The position numbers and the translations under genes were made by a program. Shown piece by piece: positions 43,928 to 51,924 of a DNA stretch of 58,289 bases. Source of the DNA: Pseudoalteromonas luteoviolacea NCIMB 1942 (GTDB lineage: Bacteria; Pseudomonadota; Gammaproteobacteria; Enterobacterales; Alteromonadaceae); NCBI RefSeq assembly GCF_001625595.1, contig NZ_AUXT01000153.1:1-58289 (forward strand), in the 5' to 3' direction. Numbering within the stretch: the stretch's first letter is position 1; each line of letters opens with the position of its first letter. The notes under the pieces are model-generated. The model saw nothing but the letters and a program-made list of their open reading frames with translations, was not told where the DNA came from and did not search any database.

Positions 43928-44698
43928 ATGAGCACACAACCTCCTATATTTTTAATAAACCTTGATCAAAGTGAAGATCGCCTTGAAAAAAGCGCTAAGC
44001 GATTAGCAGAACAAAACATTACTTTCGAGAGAATTTCAGGCGTATATGGTAAATCACTCCCCGACTCTGAAATTAACAAGCACTATAACGCTCAGCTTAA
44101 TCGTGAACGCTTCTATAGAGTGCTTGGTAAAGGCGAAATAGGTTGTTATTACAGTCATAGAAAAGCATGGCAGACCATTGTTGATAGGAAGCTTGACTAT
44201 GCAATTGTTCTAGAAGATGACTTTAGAATTGCCGGAGATTTGAAACGTGTGTTTGACACACTACAAACGCTAAAATTTGACTGGAAATTGATAAAGTTAG
44301 CAGCTTACGAAAACCGTGAGAGGCCGATAGAATTTAACCACCCTTTAAACTCTGAATTTAATTTAGTTGTGCATAAAAAAGCAATGACAGGCTGCTGTGC
44401 TCAAGCAATTACTTTAGAAGGTGCCAAGGCTTTACTTAAAGCAACAGATCAGTTTGGTCGACCTGTCGACACAGATATTCAGCACATTTGGGAAACGAAA
44501 GTACCTGTTTATTCAATGATGCCATATTACATTGAACAAGACTTAGAGTTTGAAAGCGATATAGCAGCAGCCACTGGCAAGTCAAAAATTAAAAAACGCT
44601 TTTGGCAAAGGAAAAAACTCCAAATTTGTGAAAAGATACAAAACAAGAAGCATACAAAACAGATTATAACCGACCTTAAAAAAGCACTCTCATATTAG
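43928..44698 (+). CDS. Glycosyltransferase family 25 (LOS/LPS-type)
   Basis: The protein has 256 residues from the ATG at 43928; an in-frame TTG 12 bases upstream lies inside the previous gene. GT25 signatures are IFLINLDQSEDRLEKSAKRL (about 8-27), GEIGCYYSHRKAWQTIVD, the DxD-like AIVLEDDFRIAGD (about 93-105), and TGCCAQAITLEGAKALL. The family transfers galactose or related sugars to lipooligosaccharide cores at the cytoplasmic membrane face; the acceptor here is unknown. The C-terminal 40 residues are highly basic. The stop codon lies inside the terminator stem. Confidence 0.88.
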   Translation: MSTQPPIFLINLDQSEDRLEKSAKRLAEQNITFERISGVYGKSLPDSEINKHYNAQLNRERFYRVLGKGEIGCYYSHRKAWQTIVDRKLDYAIVLEDDFRIAGDLKRVFDTLQTLKFDWKLIKLAAYENRERPIEFNHPLNSEFNLVVHKKAMTGCCAQAITLEGAKALLKATDQFGRPVDTDIQHIWETKVPVYSMMPYYIEQDLEFESDIAAATGKSKIKKRFWQRKKLQICEKIQNKKHTKQIITDLKKALSY

Positions 44699-44708
44699 GG
44701 TGCTTTTT
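44679..44708 (+). terminator. Terminator of the GT25 gene
   Basis: A 12-bp stem (AAAAAGCACTCT with AGGGTGCTTTTT, one G-T pair) and CATAT loop end in T5 and overlap the stop codon. Confidence 0.85.
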
Positions 44709-45115
44709 CTATTCTCAACCTCTGCTAACTAAACTTTCAAAGTGAACAGGTATTTAGGCACAACTTAAAAACCACAATGAGTTAGTTTTAACTGTACTCG
44801 AACATAGTGGCAAACTAATCTTTTAGTTGGTTCACGTTTTAACGTCTCATTCAATCAAAATTATGGGGTTATTTAATAACCTCATAATAATTAATAGGTT
44901 ATGTAATAAGTTGTTTAAATACATAAGTATACTAATATTTTTATGCACCTGAGTGTAAATCAACCAACTTTTGACTTTTTTTCAATTATTGTAACTTTAT
45001 GCTTAATTTAGTGTAGTTTTAATGGCATAGTGACGTCACTAAAGTAGGCATTTCAAACATTTATTTTAGCGACCTACTGGATATAAAAAGAAACAAGTGC
45101 ATAAGGGAGAACATA
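44709..45115. other. AT-rich gene-free region upstream of the YkvA-type gene
   Basis: No coding frame is supported over 400 bases. It contains the 14-bp palindrome at 45028-45041, listed separately, and promoter-like AT-rich sequence before it (TTGTAA near 44994). Nothing else is recognised. Confidence 0.45.
45028..45041. promoter_or_regulatory. Perfect 14-bp palindrome, operator candidate
   Basis: TAGTGACGTCACTA is fully self-complementary and lies 75 bases upstream of the start at 45116, just downstream of promoter-like sequence. This position fits a repressor site. The regulator is not known. Confidence 0.45.
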
Positions 45116-45667
45116 ATGTCCATCCAAGTAAACTTTGAATTAACCGATATCGATTTAGAACACTTTCGTTCAATGATGCAATCTGCTATCGAGCGTAGCA
45201 CCCACTTGAGCGATGAAGAAATCATCAGCAAAGCGCGTGAATTGGTTGATCAAATGGAAGGAACAAACGTTCCTGAATTCGTTCGTACACGTATGATGTC
45301 TCTATCAGCACTTATCGATGCAGTTCAAGACGAAGAATGGCAAATGCCGGAAGATGAGAAAAAAGAGATTATGTTGTCTCTTGCTTATTTTGGCGAACCA
45401 GAAGATATCGTTCCGGATAATGTGCCTGTACTTGGTTATATTGATGATGCGATTATGATTGAGTTAGTGCTACAAGACCTATCCCTAGATTTGAAAGCAT
45501 ATAGAGAATTTTGTGGCTTCAGGGCAACCGAAGAAGCAAGACGTGGTGAGCACGCAAAAGTGAACAGAGAAAGTTGGTTAGCTAGTACTCGTGCACAGAT
45601 CCGCTCTTCTATGCGCCGTAACAGATCAGGTGCTAAGAGTTCACGATTCTTCTCACGGATTATGTAA
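45116..45667 (+). CDS. YkvA/DUF1232 family protein
   Basis: A 183-residue protein. An N-terminal helical part (about 1-85) precedes the DUF1232 motif EDIVPDNVPVLGYIDDAIMIELVLQDL-type segment (about 100-125), with PDNVPVLGYIDD matching the family pattern PDxxPxxGxxDD. The C-terminus is strongly basic (RSSMRRNRSGAKSSR). AAGGGAG precedes the ATG. The family function is not established; membrane association has been suggested for members. It is a single-gene unit with a strong terminator. Confidence 0.8.
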   Translation: MSIQVNFELTDIDLEHFRSMMQSAIERSTHLSDEEIISKARELVDQMEGTNVPEFVRTRMMSLSALIDAVQDEEWQMPEDEKKEIMLSLAYFGEPEDIVPDNVPVLGYIDDAIMIELVLQDLSLDLKAYREFCGFRATEEARRGEHAKVNRESWLASTRAQIRSSMRRNRSGAKSSRFFSRIM

Positions 45668-45674
45668 TGTAAAT

Positions 45675-45697
45675 AAAGGGCGCTATAAGCGCCCTTT
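45675..45697. terminator. Bidirectional terminator between convergent genes
   Basis: A perfect 10-bp stem AAAGGGCGCT / AGCGCCCTTT with an ATA loop lies between genes ending at 45667 (plus) and 45703 (minus). Almost the same stem occurs at 7254-7277. Confidence 0.8.
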
Positions 45698-45702
45698 ATA
45701 CT

Positions 45703-47484
45703 CTAGTTGTTCACATTTGGGTGAGTAACACCGGTCCAAACTTGATATAGCTTGGCTTGTCTTTTTGAAGGTGATTTTACCGCTTTTATCACTTTGCTAC
45801 GACTATGCCCTTTGCCAAGTTTGAGCTCTACTGAAGTAAGCTTGTGTCGACGAATGAAGTGTATTGTCACGACCTCTCCAGCTTTAAACATCGACAGTGT
45901 TGTCGCCATATCTTTTCTAACTTGATGCTTGTTAATAGCAACGATTTTGTCTCCAGCCGTCAAGCCAGCAGCCCATGCATTTCCTTCTCGTGCGACGTGC
46001 GTTAATTCAAGAAGCTGTCCTACACTTTTCGATGTACCATCAAATTTGGCTACTTCTGTAGTACCTGGCGGGTAAACGTATTCAAGGCCAACTATATCAA
46101 ACAGGTTGTCAAAATCTAAAATTGCTGGACCATCTACATATTCAGACCACCACTTAGAATAATCGCGTCCACTGACTTCCTTAAGAATACGTTTCACATC
46201 GTCTGTATTAAAAGACTTCGGTAATTTGTGTTGTTTGTATAGCTCCGTATGTACATCACGATAGCTTACTTCACCGTCACTTTTATCAATTAAATCGATA
46301 TCCAAAGCCATTGATACGAGTGCACCTTCCGAATAGATATTCGTACTATAGTTTTTACCATGATCCCCACCTTGATTGATCCATTTGTCAAAGCTGGTAT
46401 GGGCCACTGGCTGCACTTTTCGCCCAGGCGTTTGCATATGGCGATTTACCGTTCTCGTTAACCCTTGGTAAAACTCTTGATTAGTCGTTATTCCTGCACT
46501 AAGTAACAGGTAATCCTCTAGGTAACTTGTGGACCCTTCGACTAACCATAATAACTCTGAGTAATTTATGGAAACATAATCATAGGGAACGAGACCAGAC
46601 GGACGGTAATGTTTTACATTCCATGTGTGAATAAACTCATGTGCAGCAGTTGAAATAAAGCCTAAGTAATCACTTCTTGAGGCAAAACGGTCACGATGGC
46701 GCTGAATAATTGTTGAATTCAAATGCTCTGTCGCGCCTCGAGCACCGCTTGTCGCATGCACCATGAACACGTATCTATCGTATGGGTAATCATGCCAAAT
46801 TAAACTCCCTGTTTTCACGAGTTTTTTTAGGTCCGCCAACATCAAATCGACATCGTAATTGCCCTCGCCCCATATTACCAACTCGTAGTTGCGTCCATCA
46901 ACCGAAAACTTATGAAGCTCATTGATACCAGTTTCAATCGGAGAGTCCAAAAGAATGTCATAATTGTCAGCTTTAAAACTATGTTTAGAGTCAGCAAAAT
47001 TCATGCCTGATACAGAACGCCATTGCTGCGGCACGTCTAATTCCACAGTTATTGGGTCTTGCCTAAATGAATCGCTGAACATGAAAAAGCCAGATGCATC
47101 AATAAAAGCATGCGTGTCGTCAATGTGCCTCGAACGCATAGCTAACTCATTTGCATACACTTGATAAGAAACAGAGATTTCTGTTGGTTTGTCTAAATGT
47201 ACACGCCACGTATTTTTATCTACTTTATTCCATTTCAGTGCATTGCCTAGCTTGTCCTGCGCGTTAAAAAAACGGATCCCATTGGCCATATCCAAGATTT
47301 CATAGCGACCTGTTCGCCAATCAGGCAATTGAACATCCAAATGAGCCTGTGCAGATTTCGGAAAGGTAATGTCTACATTCCCAAGGTGATGCTCAGGCTC
47401 AGGAATAGATAAACGATACTGAACATCTGCAAATGAAAAATGACTCGCTAAAGCTAAAGTCAGAAGGGAAAGTTTTGTTTTCAT
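45703..47484 (-). CDS. M61-family metallopeptidase with PDZ domain
   Basis: The protein has 593 residues from the ATG at 47484, chosen because it starts a signal peptide (MKTKLSLLTLALASHFSFAD). An N-terminal beta domain (about 20-200) is followed by the thermolysin-like M61 catalytic part with HEFIHTWNVKHYRP (HEFIH 282-286) and the third zinc ligand in LLWLVEGSTSYLEDYLL (Glu about 316). A PDZ-like domain lies near 490-560 (AWAAGLTAGDKIVAINKHQV). The family includes glycyl aminopeptidases; here a periplasmic peptidase is predicted. The basic C-terminal tail is unusual. Confidence 0.9.
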   Translation of the reverse strand: MKTKLSLLTLALASHFSFADVQYRLSIPEPEHHLGNVDITFPKSAQAHLDVQLPDWRTGRYEILDMANGIRFFNAQDKLGNALKWNKVDKNTWRVHLDKPTEISVSYQVYANELAMRSRHIDDTHAFIDASGFFMFSDSFRQDPITVELDVPQQWRSVSGMNFADSKHSFKADNYDILLDSPIETGINELHKFSVDGRNYELVIWGEGNYDVDLMLADLKKLVKTGSLIWHDYPYDRYVFMVHATSGARGATEHLNSTIIQRHRDRFASRSDYLGFISTAAHEFIHTWNVKHYRPSGLVPYDYVSINYSELLWLVEGSTSYLEDYLLLSAGITTNQEFYQGLTRTVNRHMQTPGRKVQPVAHTSFDKWINQGGDHGKNYSTNIYSEGALVSMALDIDLIDKSDGEVSYRDVHTELYKQHKLPKSFNTDDVKRILKEVSGRDYSKWWSEYVDGPAILDFDNLFDIVGLEYVYPPGTTEVAKFDGTSKSVGQLLELTHVAREGNAWAAGLTAGDKIVAINKHQVRKDMATTLSMFKAGEVVTIHFIRRHKLTSVELKLGKGHSRSKVIKAVKSPSKRQAKLYQVWTGVTHPNVNN

Positions 47485-47660
47485 ATTTATTAAAAATCCA
47501 TGAGTTTTCTTAAAATTAGCAAAACTGAGAGCACGAACGCCATTAAAAACGTTGAACCAACACAATAAAAAGCCAGACTGTAAAATAATTTCTTCCACAT
47601 TTTTCAGTAATTTGTTGTAAACTTGCTAGTGATATAGTTAAAAAAAGATGTTGGACTTTT

Positions 47661-49193
47661 GTGACTGATAAAACTGTGCTACTTGAAAAAAAACTGTCTC
47701 AAGCTATTTCAGCGAGAAAAGCCTTAGAAGAAGCGAAGAAAACCCAAGTTACCATGTTGTGTGACTTTGCAAGTAAGTTGTCTTTTGGTTGCAGAGGGCA
47801 AGATGTTGCTTTGGATAATCAACTCGCTAAATTTAGAAGCGCCCTTTCCAAAGGCACTGAACTAGAGCAACTTACACCGGTTATAGAAAGTGCGATATCT
47901 CAGTTAAAGCAGCAAGAATCAATCTATGAGTCTAATGAGCGAACACTCAAAGGGCACATTCAAGGCGCCGGCAAACAGCTACAAAAGCTCAAAGGTTTGC
48001 CTGACGATACAAGAAGAAAGTTGCGTTATTTGCTCGACCACGAGTTAGACAATATAAAAGCAAATGTAGATTACGTCCCTCTTTTAGATAAGTTGCTGCA
48101 GTTTTATATGCAAACATTGCAAGCTAAAGCCGGACCCGAGTTTTCGTCATCTAATAGCAATCCAGAATTGGCAATGGAATTATTAGCTTTGACTAATGAG
48201 CTTGTTTTCGAAGAAGATGTCTCCGAGCAAATCAAACAAATAAAACAAAACTTGTCAGCGGACGACTCGGTTGACTCATTGCTCATGAACGCCGTCAGCA
48301 TTATACGAATTTTCGCTAAGTCTATTGCACGTGAAAGACAATCAGCGCAAGGCTTTTTAGTTTCATTAAATCAAACGCTAGAAGAGCTACACAAATCGAT
48401 TGTAGAGACAACAAATCAGTCTAAGTCAGTCAATCAAGAAGTGTCGGCGTTAAACAAGCGCATCGAAGAAAAAATCACAAAGCTTAATGTGCAGACGCAA
48501 CAAGCTACATCCATCTCAGAACTTAAGTTATTGGTGGATAATGAGCTTAAAGAGCTCAGCAAAGATTTAATTGAGCGTGAGAATATTGAACGAAAAGACA
48601 AAGAAATCTTGCTAGAGAGCTTCGATAAGATTAACGATCGCATCAATGTCTTAGAGTCTAAGGTAACGAACTATAAAAAACGTCTTAATGAGCAAAAATT
48701 TAAGAGCCTACTTGACGGCCTGACAAAATTACCTAATCGAGCGGCATTTGACGACAGATACAACCAAGAGTTTCACTTGTTTGAAGTCCATAATGGCGAT
48801 ATAACCTTAGTTGTTATCGATGTAGATCATTTTAAGTCCATTAACGACAAATACGGTCATAGTGCTGGAGATAAAACATTGCAAGTCATTGCAAGGGCGT
48901 TGAAAAAATCAATTCGCAAGGCTGACTTTATTGCCCGTTATGGAGGTGAAGAATTTGTATTGTTGATGCCAGGAATGCCATTGAGTGAAGCCAAAGCGCC
49001 ACTTGAAAAAATAAGGAATACGGTTAAGGCGATACCATTTAGATTCAAAGAGAAAGAAGTACAAATTACAATTTCTTTAGGGGCAACCCAGCTTAAATCA
49101 GGAGATACTACATTAACCGCATTTGATCGTGCAGATAATGCCCTCTACGATGCAAAAAACTCTGGTAGAGACAGGCTTTGCTTAAGAGAATAA
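47661..49193 (+). CDS. Diguanylate cyclase with long coiled-coil N-terminus
   Basis: A 510-residue soluble protein starting at GTG. Residues 1 to about 330 are helical and coiled-coil with no membrane segment (for example VNQEVSALNKRIEEKITKLN), resembling the coiled regions that precede some marine gammaproteobacterial GGDEF domains. The GGDEF domain (about 340-508) has DGLTKLPNRAAFDDRY, VIDVDHFKSINDKYGHSAGD, the active site RYGGEEF (GGEEF 428-432) and an intact inhibitory site RKAD five residues before it, so c-di-GMP synthesis with product inhibition is expected. ppnN follows 15 bases later, probably in one transcript. Confidence 0.92.
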   Translation: MTDKTVLLEKKLSQAISARKALEEAKKTQVTMLCDFASKLSFGCRGQDVALDNQLAKFRSALSKGTELEQLTPVIESAISQLKQQESIYESNERTLKGHIQGAGKQLQKLKGLPDDTRRKLRYLLDHELDNIKANVDYVPLLDKLLQFYMQTLQAKAGPEFSSSNSNPELAMELLALTNELVFEEDVSEQIKQIKQNLSADDSVDSLLMNAVSIIRIFAKSIARERQSAQGFLVSLNQTLEELHKSIVETTNQSKSVNQEVSALNKRIEEKITKLNVQTQQATSISELKLLVDNELKELSKDLIERENIERKDKEILLESFDKINDRINVLESKVTNYKKRLNEQKFKSLLDGLTKLPNRAAFDDRYNQEFHLFEVHNGDITLVVIDVDHFKSINDKYGHSAGDKTLQVIARALKKSIRKADFIARYGGEEFVLLMPGMPLSEAKAPLEKIRNTVKAIPFRFKEKEVQITISLGATQLKSGDTTLTAFDRADNALYDAKNSGRDRLCLRE

Positions 49194-49208
49194 AAAGGAG
49201 AAGTGCCT

Positions 49209-50552
49209 ATGCATGTACAGCTAAACCCAACAGGTGTTCTTAATCTATTATCGCAACTAGAAGTTGATTTGTTGCAGAAATCATCGACTTTTGAACGATA
49301 TAAACTTTTTAGAAACTGCGTTTTAGCAGTGCTGAACGTAGGCAGTCATACCGACTCAAGCTATGAGATATACAAAAAATTTGAAGACTTTGATGTAAAG
49401 CTTGTAGCGAGAGAACGCGGTATAAAAATCGAACTAACCAACCCTCCTGAGTCAGCATTTGTTGACGGCATGATTATAAGCGGTATCCACGAGCATATAT
49501 TCTCTGTTATCAGAGACATCCTATTCATCTGCCAAAGGCACCAAGAAGAGCTGGTAGAAACAAAAAATATCACTCATATGGTTTTTGATATGTTAAGAAA
49601 TGCTGGCGCATTGCAGGTAAATACCGATCCTAATATGGTAGTGTGCTGGGGTGGACATTCAATTAATGAATCTGAGTATAAATACACTAAAGAGGTCGGT
49701 TACCAGCTTGGGCTCAGAGGTCTAAATATTTGCACAGGCTGTGGACCAGGTGCCATGAAAGGTCCCATGAAGGGCGCGACAATCGGGCATGCAAAGCAAC
49801 GTATTACAAATAACCGCTACTTAGGTTTAACTGAACCAAGTATTATTGCGGCCGAGCCGCCCAACCCTATTGTAAACGAGCTGGTTATCCTCCCAGATAT
49901 CGAAAAGCGACTAGAGGCCTTTGTTAGAACAGCACATGCAATCATTATATTTCCTGGCGGCGCGGGTACGTCAGAAGAGCTACTGTATATATTAGGTATA
50001 CTGCTGCACCCAGACAATGAAAAGCAGGTTTTACCCGTAATACTAACCGGCCCGGCGTCAAGCGCAGCTTACTTTGATGAAATAGCTAAATTCGTTGAAA
50101 AAACGCTAGGTAAAGAAGCGCTTAGTAAATTCAGAATTATCATTGATAACTCAGAGTTAGTAGCCCAGACCATTAAAAATGAAATGCCCACAGTACGAGA
50201 GTATCGTAAGTCAGAAGGCGACGCCTACTACTTTAACTGGACTCTCAAAATAGAACCTCCATTTCAAATGCCCTTTGAGCCAACCCACGAAAACATGGCA
50301 TCTTTGGATTTACACCTTGACCAACCTAAAGAGACACTTGCAGCAAATTTACGCAGAGCATTTTCAGGTATTGTTGCCGGTAACGTGAAAGATAACGGCG
50401 TTAAGGCAATCAAAGAGTACGGTCCATATATTTTGGATGGAGACAAGTCCCTAATGAAAGACATGGATAAGTTACTCCGTGCGTTTGTCTCACAGGGTCG
50501 AATGAAGCTGCCTGGTAGCAAATATGAGCCTTGTTACAAAATAGAATCATAA
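49209..50552 (+). CDS. ppnN: Pyrimidine/purine nucleotide 5'-monophosphate nucleosidase
   Basis: PpnN (YgdH) hydrolyses nucleotide monophosphates to base and ribose 5-phosphate and, in E. coli, is stimulated by (p)ppGpp. It has 447 residues from the ATG at 49209 (E. coli 454); AGGAG lies eight bases upstream, while an in-frame GTG at 49203 is too close to it. The LOG-like core contains [35 protein letters not shown] and [21 protein letters not shown]. Flanking N- and C-terminal domains are present. It shares a transcript with the diguanylate cyclase and lies upstream of xni. Confidence 0.93.
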   Translation: MHVQLNPTGVLNLLSQLEVDLLQKSSTFERYKLFRNCVLAVLNVGSHTDSSYEIYKKFEDFDVKLVARERGIKIELTNPPESAFVDGMIISGIHEHIFSVIRDILFICQRHQEELVETKNITHMVFDMLRNAGALQVNTDPNMVVCWGGHSINESEYKYTKEVGYQLGLRGLNICTGCGPGAMKGPMKGATIGHAKQRITNNRYLGLTEPSIIAAEPPNPIVNELVILPDIEKRLEAFVRTAHAIIIFPGGAGTSEELLYILGILLHPDNEKQVLPVILTGPASSAAYFDEIAKFVEKTLGKEALSKFRIIIDNSELVAQTIKNEMPTVREYRKSEGDAYYFNWTLKIEPPFQMPFEPTHENMASLDLHLDQPKETLAANLRRAFSGIVAGNVKDNGVKAIKEYGPYILDGDKSLMKDMDKLLRAFVSQGRMKLPGSKYEPCYKIES

Positions 50553-50598
50553 CCAACTTCGATACTATATTGATTTAAATTCATAAATTCTAGTCCAT

Positions 50599-50638
50599 GT
50601 ACCAGAGGAGCGATGAACTCCCTTCCACCCTCTGGTAC
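50599..50638. repeat. 10-bp-stem hairpin between ppnN and xni
   Basis: GTACCAGAGG (50599-50608) and CCTCTGGTAC (50629-50638) are exact inverted copies with a 20-base loop that contains GGAG. There is no T-tract, so it is not a classical terminator. Confidence 0.7.
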
Positions 50639-50679
50639 AATACACCAATGTCTAACCGATTTATTTTTTCAATTGTTAT

Positions 50680-51450
50680 ATGGCTCACTTACTTTTAATA
50701 GATGCACTTAATTTAATCCGGCGTATTTATGCCGTTGATTGTGAACAACCAGGGTTAACTGAAGAGCAAATTATTAAAAGCTGCCTTCATCGGGTAAAGA
50801 ATGCGACACGTAAGTTACTGAAGACCACTAAAGCAACACATGCCATAGCAGTTTTTGATGGGGATAAAAGTTGGCGTTATCACTTGTATGCTGACTACAA
50901 AGCCAACCGAAAACCAATGCCCACAGAGCTTCAAGTCAACTTAGAGGTCGTCTCTCAAGGTTTCAATGACAATGGTGTTAAGGCTTACTTTCCACAACAA
51001 GATGAAGCTGACGATATTATTGCTACACTCGCTCATAAATCGGCGCTACATAATGTGCAGGCAACCATCGTATCTACAGACAAAGGCTTTCTGCCGATGT
51101 TAGAGAAGAATATTCAAGTTTATGATTACTTTAAGCAGCAGTACATAAGTGAAAAAGAAGTGGAGTCTAAATTTACTATCTCCAAGGACAAGTTACACGA
51201 TTACTGGGGGCTGATGGGTGATAAAACCAATGATATACCTGGCGTCAAAGGAGTAGGCAAAAAAACAGCATTGGAAGTTCTGTCACAATACGGCTCAGTA
51301 GAACATGCACTTCAAAGCGCGACATTGAAAGAAAGCGTAAGAAAAAAACTAGAAACAGACATGGACAACTTTGTACTCAGCAAGTTATTAGTTGCACTGC
51401 GAACAGATATTGAAATGGGATTTAAACTAAGTCAGCTAAGGTTGACCTAA
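50680..51450 (+). CDS. xni: Flap endonuclease Xni (ExoIX)
   Basis: A 256-residue protein related to the 5' nuclease domain of DNA polymerase I (E. coli Xni 251). It has LLIDALNLIRRIYA, VFDGDKSWRYHLYADYKANRKPMP, DEADDIIATLAHKS, VSTDKGFLPML, and the helix-hairpin-helix region GLMGDKTNDIPGVKGVGKKTALEVL. It is expected to act on 5' flaps during DNA processing. No good ribosome binding site is visible before the ATG. The neighbourhood with ppnN is seen in other gammaproteobacteria. Confidence 0.93.
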   Translation: MAHLLLIDALNLIRRIYAVDCEQPGLTEEQIIKSCLHRVKNATRKLLKTTKATHAIAVFDGDKSWRYHLYADYKANRKPMPTELQVNLEVVSQGFNDNGVKAYFPQQDEADDIIATLAHKSALHNVQATIVSTDKGFLPMLEKNIQVYDYFKQQYISEKEVESKFTISKDKLHDYWGLMGDKTNDIPGVKGVGKKTALEVLSQYGSVEHALQSATLKESVRKKLETDMDNFVLSKLLVALRTDIEMGFKLSQLRLT

Positions 51451-51525
51451 TTGCTTTAAACGCAAATCGGTTGTTATGGCCAAACGCTTGAGTTAGGCTA
51501 TTTTGGCTGTTCTCAGGTGATATAA

Positions 51526-51924
51526 ATGATTAAAAAAGTTCTACAATATATTTTTCTAGGCTTAGCTGTTTATGCTGGTATCGTCTTTCTTGTCATCAAC
51601 TTTTACAAAGACGACCCTCGCGCAATGGTATGGAAAGATAGAGAAGCGTTCAATAAACGTTTCATAAGCAAGTTAAAACCGAATGCAGAGATGGAACTTC
51701 ACACAGTATTAGACAATTTAGGAAGCCCGGATCTAACCTATGTTAAATCTGATGATAAAGACGTGTATCAAATCGTTTTTTACCGGACACAATTAATGAA
51801 GCCAGATGGTATAACGACGCAAGACGAATGCACCGGGATGTTGTTTAAAAATGGTCAGCTCATGTTATGGGGAGCAGGTGCCATTGTAGCGTACGAGAAA
51901 GCACTTAATAATGTCACAAACTAA
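51526..51924 (+). CDS. DUF3192-type membrane-anchored protein
   Basis: A 132-residue protein with one N-terminal membrane helix (about 5-26, VLQYIFLGLAVYAGIVFLVINF). A small soluble domain follows with LDNLGSPDLTYVKSDDKDVYQIVFYRTQ and DECTGMLFKNGQLMLWG, fitting the DUF3192 family found near xni in Vibrio and Shewanella relatives. The fold resembles SmpA/BamE-like domains by pattern only. It overlaps the following gene by 14 bases. Confidence 0.75.
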   Translation: MIKKVLQYIFLGLAVYAGIVFLVINFYKDDPRAMVWKDREAFNKRFISKLKPNAEMELHTVLDNLGSPDLTYVKSDDKDVYQIVFYRTQLMKPDGITTQDECTGMLFKNGQLMLWGAGAIVAYEKALNNVTN

